Origin: CAITNM01 sp021298215
GTDB lineage: Bacteria > Pseudomonadota > Alphaproteobacteria > Paracaedibacterales > CAITNM01
NCBI GenBank assembly: GCA_046309815.1
Contig: JBKCOJ010000015.1
Span: 1 to 64,000, forward strand
DNA: 64,000 nucleotides
Direction of reading: 5' to 3'
Positions 51,734 through 60,534 of the stretch are shown one piece after another. The notes below the pieces were generated by a model. It saw nothing but the letters and a program-made list of their open reading frames with translations, had not been told where the DNA came from and made no database searches. Position numbers and translations under genes: made by a program. How positions within the stretch are numbered: position 1 is the stretch's first letter; the number at the start of each line of letters is the position of its first letter.

Positions 51734-53152
51734 ATGCGAGCATTCTTTGATTTTCTAAAGCACCACCAAATTGAATTTATTGATTTTAGATTTACCGATA
51801 TACGTGGCACTTGGCACCATATGACCTATCCTACAAGCGCTGCAGATGAAGATCTGTGCATGAACGGTATACTTTTTGATGGATCATCCATTGCTGGATG
51901 GTGCGCAATTAATGAATCTGACATGTTATTAAAGCCAGATTTTGGCGCTGATTTAAGCGATGTGCGTTTGGACCCATTTTCGTCTTACCCAACCGCGATT
52001 GTTGTTTGTGATGTATATCACCCTCAATCAGGAAAGCCTTATGAAAAGGATCCAAGCCAAGTGGCGAAAAATTGCATGAAATACTTGCAAAGCACTGGCC
52101 TTGCGGATGAAGCATTTTTTGGCCCAGAAGCAGAGTTTTTCATTTTTGATGGCGTAAGATTTCAAGCATGCGCAGAGAAAACATTTTACGAACTTCAATC
52201 TGATGAATTCCCTAGCCAAAATGGAGCATCATTTGAAAAAGATTTGATACAAAATCATGGCTATCGCCCTGGACCTAAAGGTGGCTATTTTCCTGTTCAG
52301 CCAGTAGATTCTGTGCAAGATATGCGCTCTGAGATGTTGCTTAAATTAGCTGAAATGGGTTTAAAGGCTGAAAAGCACCATCACGAAGTTGCACCAGCTC
52401 AACACGAATTAGGAATTGTCTTTAACACCCTTGTAAGGATTGCTGACGAATTGCAAATTTACAAATACGTGGTACGAAACGTTGCGCATTTATACGGAAA
52501 AACAGCTACGTTTATGCCGAAACCTGTGTTTGGTGATAATGGTTCGGGTATGCATGTGCATCAAAGCCTGTGGAAAGGCTCTCAACCTTTGTTTAGCGGA
52601 GACAAATACGCAGGGCTTTCTGAGACAGCATTGTTTTATATTGGTGGTATCTTAAAACATGCAAAAAGTTTAAATGCATTTACCAACCCAACAACAAATA
52701 GTTACAAGCGCCTTGTTCCAGGGTATGAAGCACCTGTTATTTGCGCCTATTCCGCGCAAAATCGTTCAGCCGCTTGCCGTATTCCGGTGGTGAGTTCACC
52801 AAAGGCAAAGCGTGTTGAAGTACGTTTCCCTGATGCAACAGCGAATCCTTATCTTGCGTTTTCAGCAATGCTATTGGCAGGTCTTGATGGTATTCAAAAC
52901 AAGATTCATCCAGGTGATTCTCATGATATTGATTTGTTTGAGGAAAAAGATGTGGCAAAGAAATTGCCAACGGTGAGCGGAAGTTTATGCGAATCATTAA
53001 AAGCATTAGAAAACGATCATGAATACCTAACAAAGGGCAATGTGTTTTCTAAAGAATTGATTGAGTCACATTTGGAAATGAAGTGGAAGGAACACTATCG
53101 CCTTGCGCACCATCCGCATCCGTTGGAATTTGAATTGTATTATAATTCGTAA
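51734..53152 (+). CDS. glnA: Glutamine synthetase type I
   Basis: 472 aa. ATP-dependent amidation of glutamate. The beta-grasp start (IDFRFTDIRGTWHHMT), DGSSIAGW, the metal-site GPEAEFFIFD, HHEVAPAQHELG, NGSGMHVHQSLW and KRLVPGYEAPV followed by the NRSAACRIPV segment are all intact. Near the C-terminus the loop that normally has the adenylylated Tyr (…DLYDLPPEE…) reads DIDLFEEKD, putting Phe402 at that place. Length is as usual for the dodecameric GSI. Followed 3 bases on by a GNAT gene. Confidence 0.95.
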   Translation: MRAFFDFLKHHQIEFIDFRFTDIRGTWHHMTYPTSAADEDLCMNGILFDGSSIAGWCAINESDMLLKPDFGADLSDVRLDPFSSYPTAIVVCDVYHPQSGKPYEKDPSQVAKNCMKYLQSTGLADEAFFGPEAEFFIFDGVRFQACAEKTFYELQSDEFPSQNGASFEKDLIQNHGYRPGPKGGYFPVQPVDSVQDMRSEMLLKLAEMGLKAEKHHHEVAPAQHELGIVFNTLVRIADELQIYKYVVRNVAHLYGKTATFMPKPVFGDNGSGMHVHQSLWKGSQPLFSGDKYAGLSETALFYIGGILKHAKSLNAFTNPTTNSYKRLVPGYEAPVICAYSAQNRSAACRIPVVSSPKAKRVEVRFPDATANPYLAFSAMLLAGLDGIQNKIHPGDSHDIDLFEEKDVAKKLPTVSGSLCESLKALENDHEYLTKGNVFSKELIESHLEMKWKEHYRLAHHPHPLEFELYYNS

Positions 53153-53155
53153 GAT

Positions 53156-53665
53156 ATGCAGTATTCCATACGTCCTTCTACACTTGATGATGCAAAAGAT
53201 ATTGTTGGTGTGCAAATTCGTGGTTGGAAACACACTTACAAAGGAATCATTGACCAAAGTTATCTAGACAATATTTCCCCGCAAAAGCGACTTGAAGGAA
53301 GAATTCAATACAGCCAAAAATCCACATTCTGGGGCTTTGTTGCAGTGCACGATGAGAAAATTATTGGCATGTGCGATGTTGGGTATTCTAGACATTCTCA
53401 ATTTGGCAAAGGTGAAGTATTTGCCATGTATGTAGATCAAGAGCATCAGCGAAAAGGGGTGGGCAAACTGTTGTGGGAAGCTGCTGCCCACAAACTTCAA
53501 GAAGAAAATCTTATTCCGTACATTGTGATAGCATTGGAGAAAAATCTTGCTGCACGAAATTTTTATGAAAAATTAGACGGCCGTATTTGCGGAAATATCA
53601 AAACAGAAATTGATGGAAAACTTTATGATGAAGTTGTGCATCGGTTTAGTACGATAGTATCGTAA
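53156..53665 (+). CDS. GNAT family N-acetyltransferase
   Basis: 169 aa. The acetyl-CoA binding motif A is seen as VFAMYVDQEHQRKGVGKLLW (Q/RxxGxG/A), with motif B in VIALEKNLAARNFYEKLDG. N-terminal strand IRPSTLDDAKDIVGVQ and the GWKHTYKGIIDQSYLD segment are common in small-molecule or antibiotic GNATs. Substrate not predictable. Sits in a plus-strand run between glnA (3 bases) and lipB (5 bases). Confidence 0.88.
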   Translation: MQYSIRPSTLDDAKDIVGVQIRGWKHTYKGIIDQSYLDNISPQKRLEGRIQYSQKSTFWGFVAVHDEKIIGMCDVGYSRHSQFGKGEVFAMYVDQEHQRKGVGKLLWEAAAHKLQEENLIPYIVIALEKNLAARNFYEKLDGRICGNIKTEIDGKLYDEVVHRFSTIVS

Positions 53666-53670
53666 AGCTA

Positions 53671-54288
53671 ATGATTAAATTCATCACTGCAGATACACAA
53701 ATAGAATACTCAGACGCTGTGCATTTCATGCAGAAAACTATTGAGGGTATTCGTCAAGGCAATGTGGAAGTGATTTGGTTTTTGGAGCATCCGGCCTTGT
53801 ATACGGCAGGAACGAGCGCTAAAAATGAAGATTTGTTAAATGCTTCTTTGCCTATTTTTGAAACACAACGCGGTGGTAAGCATACGTATCATGGCCCCGG
53901 GCAGCTTGTTGTGTATGTGATGCTCGATCTTAAAAAACGTGGTAATGATGTGCGCTTGTTTGTGCAAGCGTTGGAAGAGTGGATCATCAGTACTTTAAAA
54001 ACTTTTGGATTATGTGGCGTTAGAAAGCCAGGACGAATTGGCGTTTGGTTAGATGATGAAAAAGGTGAGAGCAAAATTGCTGCCATTGGTGTTCGCGTGA
54101 CTCATGGCATTACCTGGCATGGATTATCGCTTAACGTACATCCTGATCTTATGCATTATCAAGGAATTGTCCCATGTGGATTAAAAGAATTTCCGGTAAC
54201 GTCTTTGAAAGCAGAAGGCATCGATGTTCCCATATCAGAAGTTATTGAAGCTATGCAACGTAATCTTCCAGATTTTTTTCACGCTTAA
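53671..54288 (+). CDS. lipB: Octanoyl-[acyl carrier protein]:protein transferase LipB
   Basis: 205 aa. Moves octanoate from ACP to lipoyl domains of 2-oxoacid dehydrogenases and GcvH. Conserved RGGKHTYHGPGQLVVYVMLD (near 69), catalytic Lys in ESKIAAIGVRV, WHGLSLNV, and catalytic Cys in GIVPCGLKEFPVTSL. Length typical. Confidence 0.95.
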   Translation: MIKFITADTQIEYSDAVHFMQKTIEGIRQGNVEVIWFLEHPALYTAGTSAKNEDLLNASLPIFETQRGGKHTYHGPGQLVVYVMLDLKKRGNDVRLFVQALEEWIISTLKTFGLCGVRKPGRIGVWLDDEKGESKIAAIGVRVTHGITWHGLSLNVHPDLMHYQGIVPCGLKEFPVTSLKAEGIDVPISEVIEAMQRNLPDFFHA

Positions 54289-54313
54289 AAATTCAAAAAA
54301 ATCACTGTATAAT
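54285..54313 (+). promoter_or_regulatory. Putative promoter of dut-SH3 with structured leader
   Basis: A consensus TATAAT at 54308-54313 with a weak TTAAAA (54285-54290) 17 bases upstream. The leader to the dut ATG is about 80 bases and contains a 7-bp inverted repeat TTTAGCA...TGCTAAA (about 54338-54364). Confidence 0.45.
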
Positions 54314-54400
54314 GAGCGCATAAGAAATAACGCATAATTTAGCAGTCTTGCTTTATTGCTAAAATTATAGTAATTAAAAAGCGATTTTAGGTAATTTTAT

Positions 54401-54832
54401 ATGCATATCAATATTAAGAATTTAAAAAATGTTCCTCTACCTACTCATGCAACTGATGATAGTGCGGGAGTAGATTTAACAGCAGCCATTGATGCTCCGA
54501 TTATTTTAGGACCAGGTAAAAGAACGCTTGTACCAACAGGTCTTGCTATTGGCCTACCAAAAGGATATGAGGCGCAAATCCGCCCGAGATCAGGACTTGC
54601 AATAAAGCATGGTATTTCGATTTTGAATACACCAGGAACAATTGATGCGGATTATCGTGGTGAGATTATTGCGATTGTCATTAATCATGGCGAAGAATCT
54701 TTTGTAATTGAGCCAGGTATGCGTATTGCGCAAATGGTAATTTCAGCCTATGAACGCATTTCTTGGAATGAAGTGGAAGATCTCGATGATACTACACGAG
54801 GTCACAATAGATTTGGCTCAACAGGATGTTAA
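54401..54832 (+). CDS. dut: dUTP diphosphatase
   Basis: 143 aa trimeric dUTPase that hydrolyses dUTP to dUMP, keeping uracil out of DNA. All five motifs are present: DDSAGVDLTA, PRSGLAIKHG, the substrate hairpin GTIDADYRGEI, GMRIAQMVI and the C-terminal arm RGHNRFGSTG. It works with the uracil-DNA glycosylase encoded at 63134-63835. It overlaps the SH3 gene by 7 bases. Confidence 0.96.
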   Translation: MHINIKNLKNVPLPTHATDDSAGVDLTAAIDAPIILGPGKRTLVPTGLAIGLPKGYEAQIRPRSGLAIKHGISILNTPGTIDADYRGEIIAIVINHGEESFVIEPGMRIAQMVISAYERISWNEVEDLDDTTRGHNRFGSTGC

Positions 54833-55302
54833 CCCGTTTTCTTTTTGTATTAATTTTTAGCACCTCTTGGGCAAATCAACCACATCCCTTACCAAGATTT
54901 GCGTCATTACGCTCAAATTCAGCACATATGCATGTAGGACCCGGGAATAATTACCCTATTGAATGGCGATTTGTGCGCCAAGGTCTACCGATAGAAATCA
55001 TTGCAGAGTTTGATACATGGCGGCGCATTCGTGATCATCAGGGAACAGAAGGATGGGTACATCAAAGCCTTCTTAGTGGAAAGAGAACCATTATTATTAT
55101 GGGGAATGTGCAAAATATTTATTCTAAACCTGATGAGCAATCGGATATTGTTGCACGCGCTGAGCCTGGAGTTGTCGCAACCGTCATTGAAACACAAGCC
55201 AATTGGTGCAAAATCGAGGTTCGTAATGATCAAGGCCGTTTTAAAGGCTGGGTGTCTCGCCAGCAAGTCTGGGGCCTCTATGCAAATGAGATAAAGGTTT
55301 AA
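54826..55302 (+). CDS. Secreted bacterial SH3-domain protein
   Basis: 158 aa with a short signal peptide (residues 1-16). Two SH3-like modules: the first with LRSNSAHMHVGPGNNYPIEW and GTEGWVHQSLLSG, the second with NIYSKPDEQSDIVARAEPG and GRFKGWVSRQQVWGLY. This is the alphaproteobacterial SH3_4/DUF1058 type, thought to bind cell-wall ligands in the periplasm. Ends 3 bases from the convergent ABC gene. Confidence 0.85.
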   Translation: MLTRFLFVLIFSTSWANQPHPLPRFASLRSNSAHMHVGPGNNYPIEWRFVRQGLPIEIIAEFDTWRRIRDHQGTEGWVHQSLLSGKRTIIIMGNVQNIYSKPDEQSDIVARAEPGVVATVIETQANWCKIEVRNDQGRFKGWVSRQQVWGLYANEIKV

Positions 55303-55305
55303 AAG

Positions 55306-56982
55306 CTAAATTTTACCCAACTTCACAACGGAGAAGTTTTTAAAATCATCTTCATGTTGATGAGAAATAATTAACATTGCTACTGCCGGTAAAGATTCTT
55401 GTAAAATACCCATTAGATGAATAGCTGTTTTATGATCAAGATTAGATATTGGTTCATCCATAATAAGCCATTCAGGCTTATGTAGCAGAACACGCACAAA
55501 ATTTACCCGCTGTTGCTCGCCGAGTGAAAGGCGATTTTGCCAATCATCTATTTCTTCTAATGAATCTATTAAATGATCTAATTGACAAGCTTTCATCGAC
55601 TCTTTTAAAGATTGATCATCAAAAAATTCACTTGGATAACTTAGAACTTGTCGCAAAGAGCCTAAAGGCATATACGGACGCTGAGGCAAAATAAACAATT
55701 CATTAGCACTAGGCGCAGTAATCCTTCCCCTGAAATATGGATAAATTCCTGCAAGCACTCTAACTAGACTGGTTTTTCCTAGACCAGAAGCACCTTTTAA
55801 TAAAACACGATCACCTCTATTAAGAGTAAAATTTGCTAATTTCAATATAATAGACTGATTAGGGCTTAGAATAGTTAGGTCTTTAATCTGAATATTGGTG
55901 CCAGCTTGAGGTTTATTCACATAAGTACTTTTTACCTGAGTTAAGCTATCTTCAAAGGTATGTATCCGTTTTATTGATGCTAACCATCCTGCAATCTGTA
56001 TATATGACTGCATAAATAAATTAAGGGACCCAACAACTTCAGCAAACACGCCACGAATTTGCATCAATATACCAAGCGTTATAGCACCGGAAAAATATCT
56101 ACTTCCGACAATCATTAAAGGTATAAAAAGCTGACCATTAAGATGAAAATTTTGAAATATATTAATATAAATGGTTTGTTGTAAAACTTTATAAAAGTTG
56201 GCAGTTATTGCGGAGAAGCCTTCTTTTAAACGATTTTTTTCAAATAATTCTCCCTGAAGCTTTACAATTTCTTCTCGGCGTTCACGAATACGTACTAAAT
56301 GATAGCGAAAATTTGCTTCTAGCTTTTCAGATATAATATCAAAACCAATAAGAGGACGACCAACTTTCAGTACCACGATAATCCCAAATAATGCATACAA
56401 AAGTGCAGCCCAAACTAAGGAACCATAGACAGGAAGAGAATAATTAAAAATTTTAAAATAGATTATATCGGAAAGATTCCACAAGATAATAGCGAACGTA
56501 ACAAAATTAATTCCTTCTCTAAAGAAGTTCATAAATAAAGTTACTGTTAAATTTGTATATTGGTTAATATCGTGCGCAATTCGCTGATCTGGGTTATCTG
56601 TATCCCCTGATAAAAAATGGATTTTATAATAGGCATTTTCCTCGAACCATTGATTAGATAATTTTTCTGTTAACCAACGACGCCAACGAAAACCGTACCA
56701 CATAACAAAATATGCACGAGTACATGCCTCAAAGAGAAAGATAGCAACAAGAATAAAAAATACACGAATTAAACGAAAAAATTCCGGTAAATTTTTCTGC
56801 TCAAGCGCATTAAAAAAATCTCTCGACCAGTCATTTAGAATTACCCCGATATACACCGACAGAATGCTGAGAATTACTAAGAAAAGTACTCCAACCCACG
56901 CTAATTTTTTTTCTTCTGATCTCCACCAAGGTTTTATTAATGACCAGACTTCTTTAAATCCAACATTTGAAGACGATGTCAT
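55306..56982 (-). CDS. SbmA/BacA-like ABC transporter, fused permease and ATPase (YddA type)
   Basis: 558 aa. The N-terminal membrane domain (about 1-330, six helices) has the SbmA/BacA-family signature NDWSRDFFNALEQKNLPEFF and the FRWRRWLTEKLSNQWFEE and DNPDQRIAHDINQ segments. The C-terminal ATPase has Walker A GASGLGKTSLVRVLAG, signature LSLGEQQRVNFVRVLL and Walker B WLIMDEPISNLD. Relatives import peptides, bleomycin or cobalamin and, in BacA, are needed for chronic host infection. Directly follows lepA (no gap). Confidence 0.87.
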   Translation of the reverse strand: MTSSSNVGFKEVWSLIKPWWRSEEKKLAWVGVLFLVILSILSVYIGVILNDWSRDFFNALEQKNLPEFFRLIRVFFILVAIFLFEACTRAYFVMWYGFRWRRWLTEKLSNQWFEENAYYKIHFLSGDTDNPDQRIAHDINQYTNLTVTLFMNFFREGINFVTFAIILWNLSDIIYFKIFNYSLPVYGSLVWAALLYALFGIIVVLKVGRPLIGFDIISEKLEANFRYHLVRIRERREEIVKLQGELFEKNRLKEGFSAITANFYKVLQQTIYINIFQNFHLNGQLFIPLMIVGSRYFSGAITLGILMQIRGVFAEVVGSLNLFMQSYIQIAGWLASIKRIHTFEDSLTQVKSTYVNKPQAGTNIQIKDLTILSPNQSIILKLANFTLNRGDRVLLKGASGLGKTSLVRVLAGIYPYFRGRITAPSANELFILPQRPYMPLGSLRQVLSYPSEFFDDQSLKESMKACQLDHLIDSLEEIDDWQNRLSLGEQQRVNFVRVLLHKPEWLIMDEPISNLDHKTAIHLMGILQESLPAVAMLIISHQHEDDFKNFSVVKLGKI

Positions 56983-58791
56983 CTAATCATCATCCATCTT
57001 CAGCGCTGCAATAAAGGCACTTTGTGGAATTTCAACGTTTCCAAACTGTCTCATACGCTTTTTACCCGCTTTTTGCTTATCAAGAAGCTTACGTTTACGA
57101 CTAATGTCACCGCCATAACATTTAGCTAACACGTCTTTACGAAGCGCCGAAACAGTTTCACGAGCAATAATTTTTCCACCAATAGCTGCTTGAATAGCGA
57201 TTTTGAAAAGTTGGCGTGGAATCAAATCTTTTAATCGCGTACATAATACTCTTCCACGACTTTCTGCGCGGGATTTATGGACGATCATGCTAAGCGCATC
57301 AACTGGTTCTGCGTTTACTAAAATAGAAACCTTTACCAATTCTCCTTCTCGGTATTCTTCCATTTGATAGTCAAAAGATGCATAACCACGACTAATAGAC
57401 TTTAAGCGATCATAAAAATCAAACACGATTTCATTTAATGGCAGACGATACACAACCATCGCGCGATTGCCTGCATAAGTTAAATCAACTTGCTCACCGC
57501 GACGCTCTGAACATAATGTTAAAACAGAGCCTAAAAATTCATCAGGAACCATTATTGTTGCTTTAATCCAGGGTTCTTCAATAAGCTCTATTTTTACGAC
57601 ATCTGGCATATCGGTTGGATTATGCAGCTCTAAAATCTCACCATTTTTCATGTGAATTTTATACACAACACTTGGAGCCGTTGTAATAAGATCTAGATTA
57701 AATTCGCGTTCCAGACGCTCTTGAATAATTTCAAGATGTAGTAAGCCTAAAAAGCCGCAACGGAACCCATAGCCTAATGCTGCTGATGTCTCCGCTTCGA
57801 AATGAAAACTTGCATCATTTAAATGAAGTTTGGCCAAGCTGTCACGCAAATGCTCAAATTCGGCCGCATCGGATGGAAAAAGACCACAAAAAACAACAGG
57901 CACTGAAGGCTTGAAGCCAGTTAAGGCTTCTGATGTAGGTTTTTTTTCATCGGTAATTGTATCACCCACCTTACAATCAGCCACGCTTTTTATACTAGCT
58001 GTAATAAAACCAACTTCTCCTGGGTGAAGTTCTTTTATAAGCTCTTGCTTTGGCGTAAAAAAACCAACGCGATCAACATCGTAGGCTGCATTAGCATTCA
58101 TCATTTTAATTTTTTGACCAACTTTTAGCACGCCTTCCATAATACGCACTAAAATAATCACTCCCAGATATGGATCGTACCAACTATCAACTAGCATCGC
58201 CTTTAAAGGTTTATTGATCGCATCGGTATCATTGGCATTACGTGGAGGAGGTAGCCTGTGCACGATAGCCTCTAAAACATCTTGGATTCCTAAACCGGTT
58301 TTTGCCGATATAAGCACAGCTTCCGAAGCATCTAGGCCTATGACGTCTTCAATTTGCTGTTTCACACGCTCTGGCTCTGCTGCTGGTAAATCTATTTTAT
58401 TAAGAACCGGTACAATTTCATGATTGTTATCAATAGCTTGATAAACGTTCGCAAGTGTTTGTGCTTCAACGCCTTGGCTTGCATCAACCACTAACAGTGA
58501 TCCCTCACAAGCAGCCAAAGAACGGCTCACTTCATAGGCAAAATCCACATGCCCTGGGGTATCCATTAAGTTAAGAAAATACATCTGACCATCTTTGGCT
58601 TTGTATTTTAACCGCACGGTTTGTGCTTTAATTGTGATTCCACGCTCTCTCTCGATATCCATGGAATCAAGAATTTGATCTTTCATCTCACGTGTTTCAA
58701 CGCCACCACAAAATTCAATGATGCGATCTGCCAGGGTTGATTTTCCGTGATCGATGTGAGCAACAATTGAAAAATTTCGAATATTTTTCAC
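56983..58791 (-). CDS. lepA: Elongation factor 4 (LepA)
   Basis: 602 aa ribosomal GTPase (EF4) acting on stalled or mis-translocated ribosomes. G1 AHIDHGKSTLADRI, G3 DTPGHVDFAYEVSRS, G4 NKIDLPAAEPE, and the unique C-terminal domain with RKRKLLDKQKAGKKRMRQFG are intact. The start overlaps the HIG1 gene as ATGA. Confidence 0.97.
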   Translation of the reverse strand: MKNIRNFSIVAHIDHGKSTLADRIIEFCGGVETREMKDQILDSMDIERERGITIKAQTVRLKYKAKDGQMYFLNLMDTPGHVDFAYEVSRSLAACEGSLLVVDASQGVEAQTLANVYQAIDNNHEIVPVLNKIDLPAAEPERVKQQIEDVIGLDASEAVLISAKTGLGIQDVLEAIVHRLPPPRNANDTDAINKPLKAMLVDSWYDPYLGVIILVRIMEGVLKVGQKIKMMNANAAYDVDRVGFFTPKQELIKELHPGEVGFITASIKSVADCKVGDTITDEKKPTSEALTGFKPSVPVVFCGLFPSDAAEFEHLRDSLAKLHLNDASFHFEAETSAALGYGFRCGFLGLLHLEIIQERLEREFNLDLITTAPSVVYKIHMKNGEILELHNPTDMPDVVKIELIEEPWIKATIMVPDEFLGSVLTLCSERRGEQVDLTYAGNRAMVVYRLPLNEIVFDFYDRLKSISRGYASFDYQMEEYREGELVKVSILVNAEPVDALSMIVHKSRAESRGRVLCTRLKDLIPRQLFKIAIQAAIGGKIIARETVSALRKDVLAKCYGGDISRKRKLLDKQKAGKKRMRQFGNVEIPQSAFIAALKMDDD

Positions 58792-58979
58792 TTCATTAAT
58801 AACAATAATAGAAACAGCATAATACTAAGGCCTTGCAACGCAACACGCAAGCGCATAAAACGATTGCTAAGCTGCACATGGTTTGTTTGTTTCAAAAACA
58901 TTGTTCTTAAACCAAGCAATAATGCTAAAATAGTACCCGTTAACGAAATAAAAAATAAAATTTCTATCATGTCCTTCAT
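58788..58979 (-). CDS. HIG1-domain twin transmembrane protein
   Basis: 63 aa. Two hydrophobic helices (about 5-24 and 45-62) with the HIG1 signature between them: NRFMRLRVALQGLSI. Alphaproteobacterial relatives of the mitochondrial hypoxia-induced HIGD/Rcf1 proteins, which associate with cytochrome oxidase. AAGG lies 7 nt before the ATG; a second Met three codons in could also serve. Overlaps lepA by 4 bases. Confidence 0.8.
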   Translation of the reverse strand: MKDMIEILFFISLTGTILALLLGLRTMFLKQTNHVQLSNRFMRLRVALQGLSIMLFLLLLLMK

Positions 58980-59177
58980 AGTAAAACCTTACCACGCATA
59001 CGTAGTATTAGCCATAAATTCAATGATCGTTCAAAAATAATACTTTTTATTGTAATTAAAAACTTAACAACGCATAAATTAAGAAACTTCCGTTAAGATT
59101 ATTTACTTTTTGATTAACTTTATCATTGTGTGCTAGTATTCCCTGGTTATGTTGAAAAAAGTAATTTTGGAAAGTTC

Positions 59178-60485
59178 ATGTCATCAGCATTAAATAAAGT
59201 CAAAAACCAAAATATCAAGGATACAAATTCGGAAGAATTTTCAGGATCCCCTAAAGCTTGGTTTATATTGGCATGTGGCTGGGCATTTTATCTCTACGAA
59301 TACATTTTACGCGCATCAACAAGCGTAATCACCAATGAACTTATGGTTGATTTTGGAATTTCTGCTAGTGCGGTAGGTGCTTTAGCTGCTTTTTATTACT
59401 TCGCTTATGTACCTCTGCAAATCCCTTGCGGGGTTATTGCAGATAAGTTTGGACCACGAAAAGTTGTGACAACTTCTGCATTACTATGCATTTTAGGCTC
59501 TATCATATTTGCAAAAAGTACAACCATAGCAAATGCGCAAATCGGACGATTTATGATAGGTGCAGGATCTGCATGCGCCTATATTTGTTGCATGAAAATA
59601 GCTTCTGTTTGGTTTAGAAAATCAAGCTTCGCTTTTATTGCTGGAATTTCCATGATGATGGGAACATTTGGCGGCATTTTTGGAGGCAAGCCTTTTGCAC
59701 ATCTTGCTAACACGCAAGGTTGGCGATCAGCAATGATCATTGCCGCTATTGTTGGATGCGTTGTAATGGTAATAGCATGGCTTGTGATACGCGACAAGCC
59801 GGAAGGAAAAAAATCAATCCCGCATGAAGGTGGATTGCTAGATGGTCTCAAAATCATTGCAGCAAAACCTCAAAATTGGTTGATTGGATTATATGGCTGC
59901 ATGATGTATTTGCCTTTATCTGCATTTGCTGAATTATGGGGCGTACCTTATTTAATGCAACGTTTTTCAATAACTAATGAGACAGCTTCTTATGGTTCAA
60001 TCATGGTATTTATTGGATATGCTGTTGGGTGTCTTTTTAGTGCTAAACTTTCAGATCGTTGGCATAGCCGTAGAAAAGTAATGGCTTTGTCCGCTAGCGG
60101 TACATTTATTGGATTTTCGGCGGTGCTATTTTTACCTAACTTATCCTTTGATGCAATTTTAGGCGCGTTATTTTTATCTGGTGTCGTTTCAGGCCTTTCA
60201 ATTTTGTATTTCCCCGCTGCAAAAGAAAATAATCCAACAAAATACAGCGCGACTTCCGTTGGGTTTACCAATGCTTTTGTGATGGTTAGCGGTCTAGTTT
60301 TTCAGCCATTGCTAGGTGCATTAATTGACTATTCATGGGATGGAAATTTTGATGCAAGTGGAACACCCGTTTATGCTTTTAAAGATTATCAATTTTCTTT
60401 AACCGCCGTTATATTTGCTTTATTAATTGGCCGCATTATTGTTTTCTTCATTCAAGAAACTTACAAAAAAGAAAAGCTCTCATAA
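59178..60485 (+). CDS. MFS transporter, tandem copy 1 (Pht-like)
   Basis: 435 aa from the ATG at 59178 (MSSALNKVK), preceded by GGAAAG; an upstream GTG at 59130 has no ribosome binding site. Twelve predicted helices. N-half hallmark: CGWAFYLYEYILRASTSVI, then IPCGVIADKFGPRKVV (the MFS loop 2-3 motif) and GRFMIGAGSACAY. The architecture fits MFS carriers of intracellular bacteria (Pht-like, amino-acid or nucleoside uptake) as well as other organic-solute carriers. First of three tandem paralogues. Confidence 0.85.
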   Translation: MSSALNKVKNQNIKDTNSEEFSGSPKAWFILACGWAFYLYEYILRASTSVITNELMVDFGISASAVGALAAFYYFAYVPLQIPCGVIADKFGPRKVVTTSALLCILGSIIFAKSTTIANAQIGRFMIGAGSACAYICCMKIASVWFRKSSFAFIAGISMMMGTFGGIFGGKPFAHLANTQGWRSAMIIAAIVGCVVMVIAWLVIRDKPEGKKSIPHEGGLLDGLKIIAAKPQNWLIGLYGCMMYLPLSAFAELWGVPYLMQRFSITNETASYGSIMVFIGYAVGCLFSAKLSDRWHSRRKVMALSASGTFIGFSAVLFLPNLSFDAILGALFLSGVVSGLSILYFPAAKENNPTKYSATSVGFTNAFVMVSGLVFQPLLGALIDYSWDGNFDASGTPVYAFKDYQFSLTAVIFALLIGRIIVFFIQETYKKEKLS

Positions 60486-60534
60486 TATCTGTGTTGCTTT
60501 ACCATCGCTATAGATAATTAGGAAAGAGTGATCC

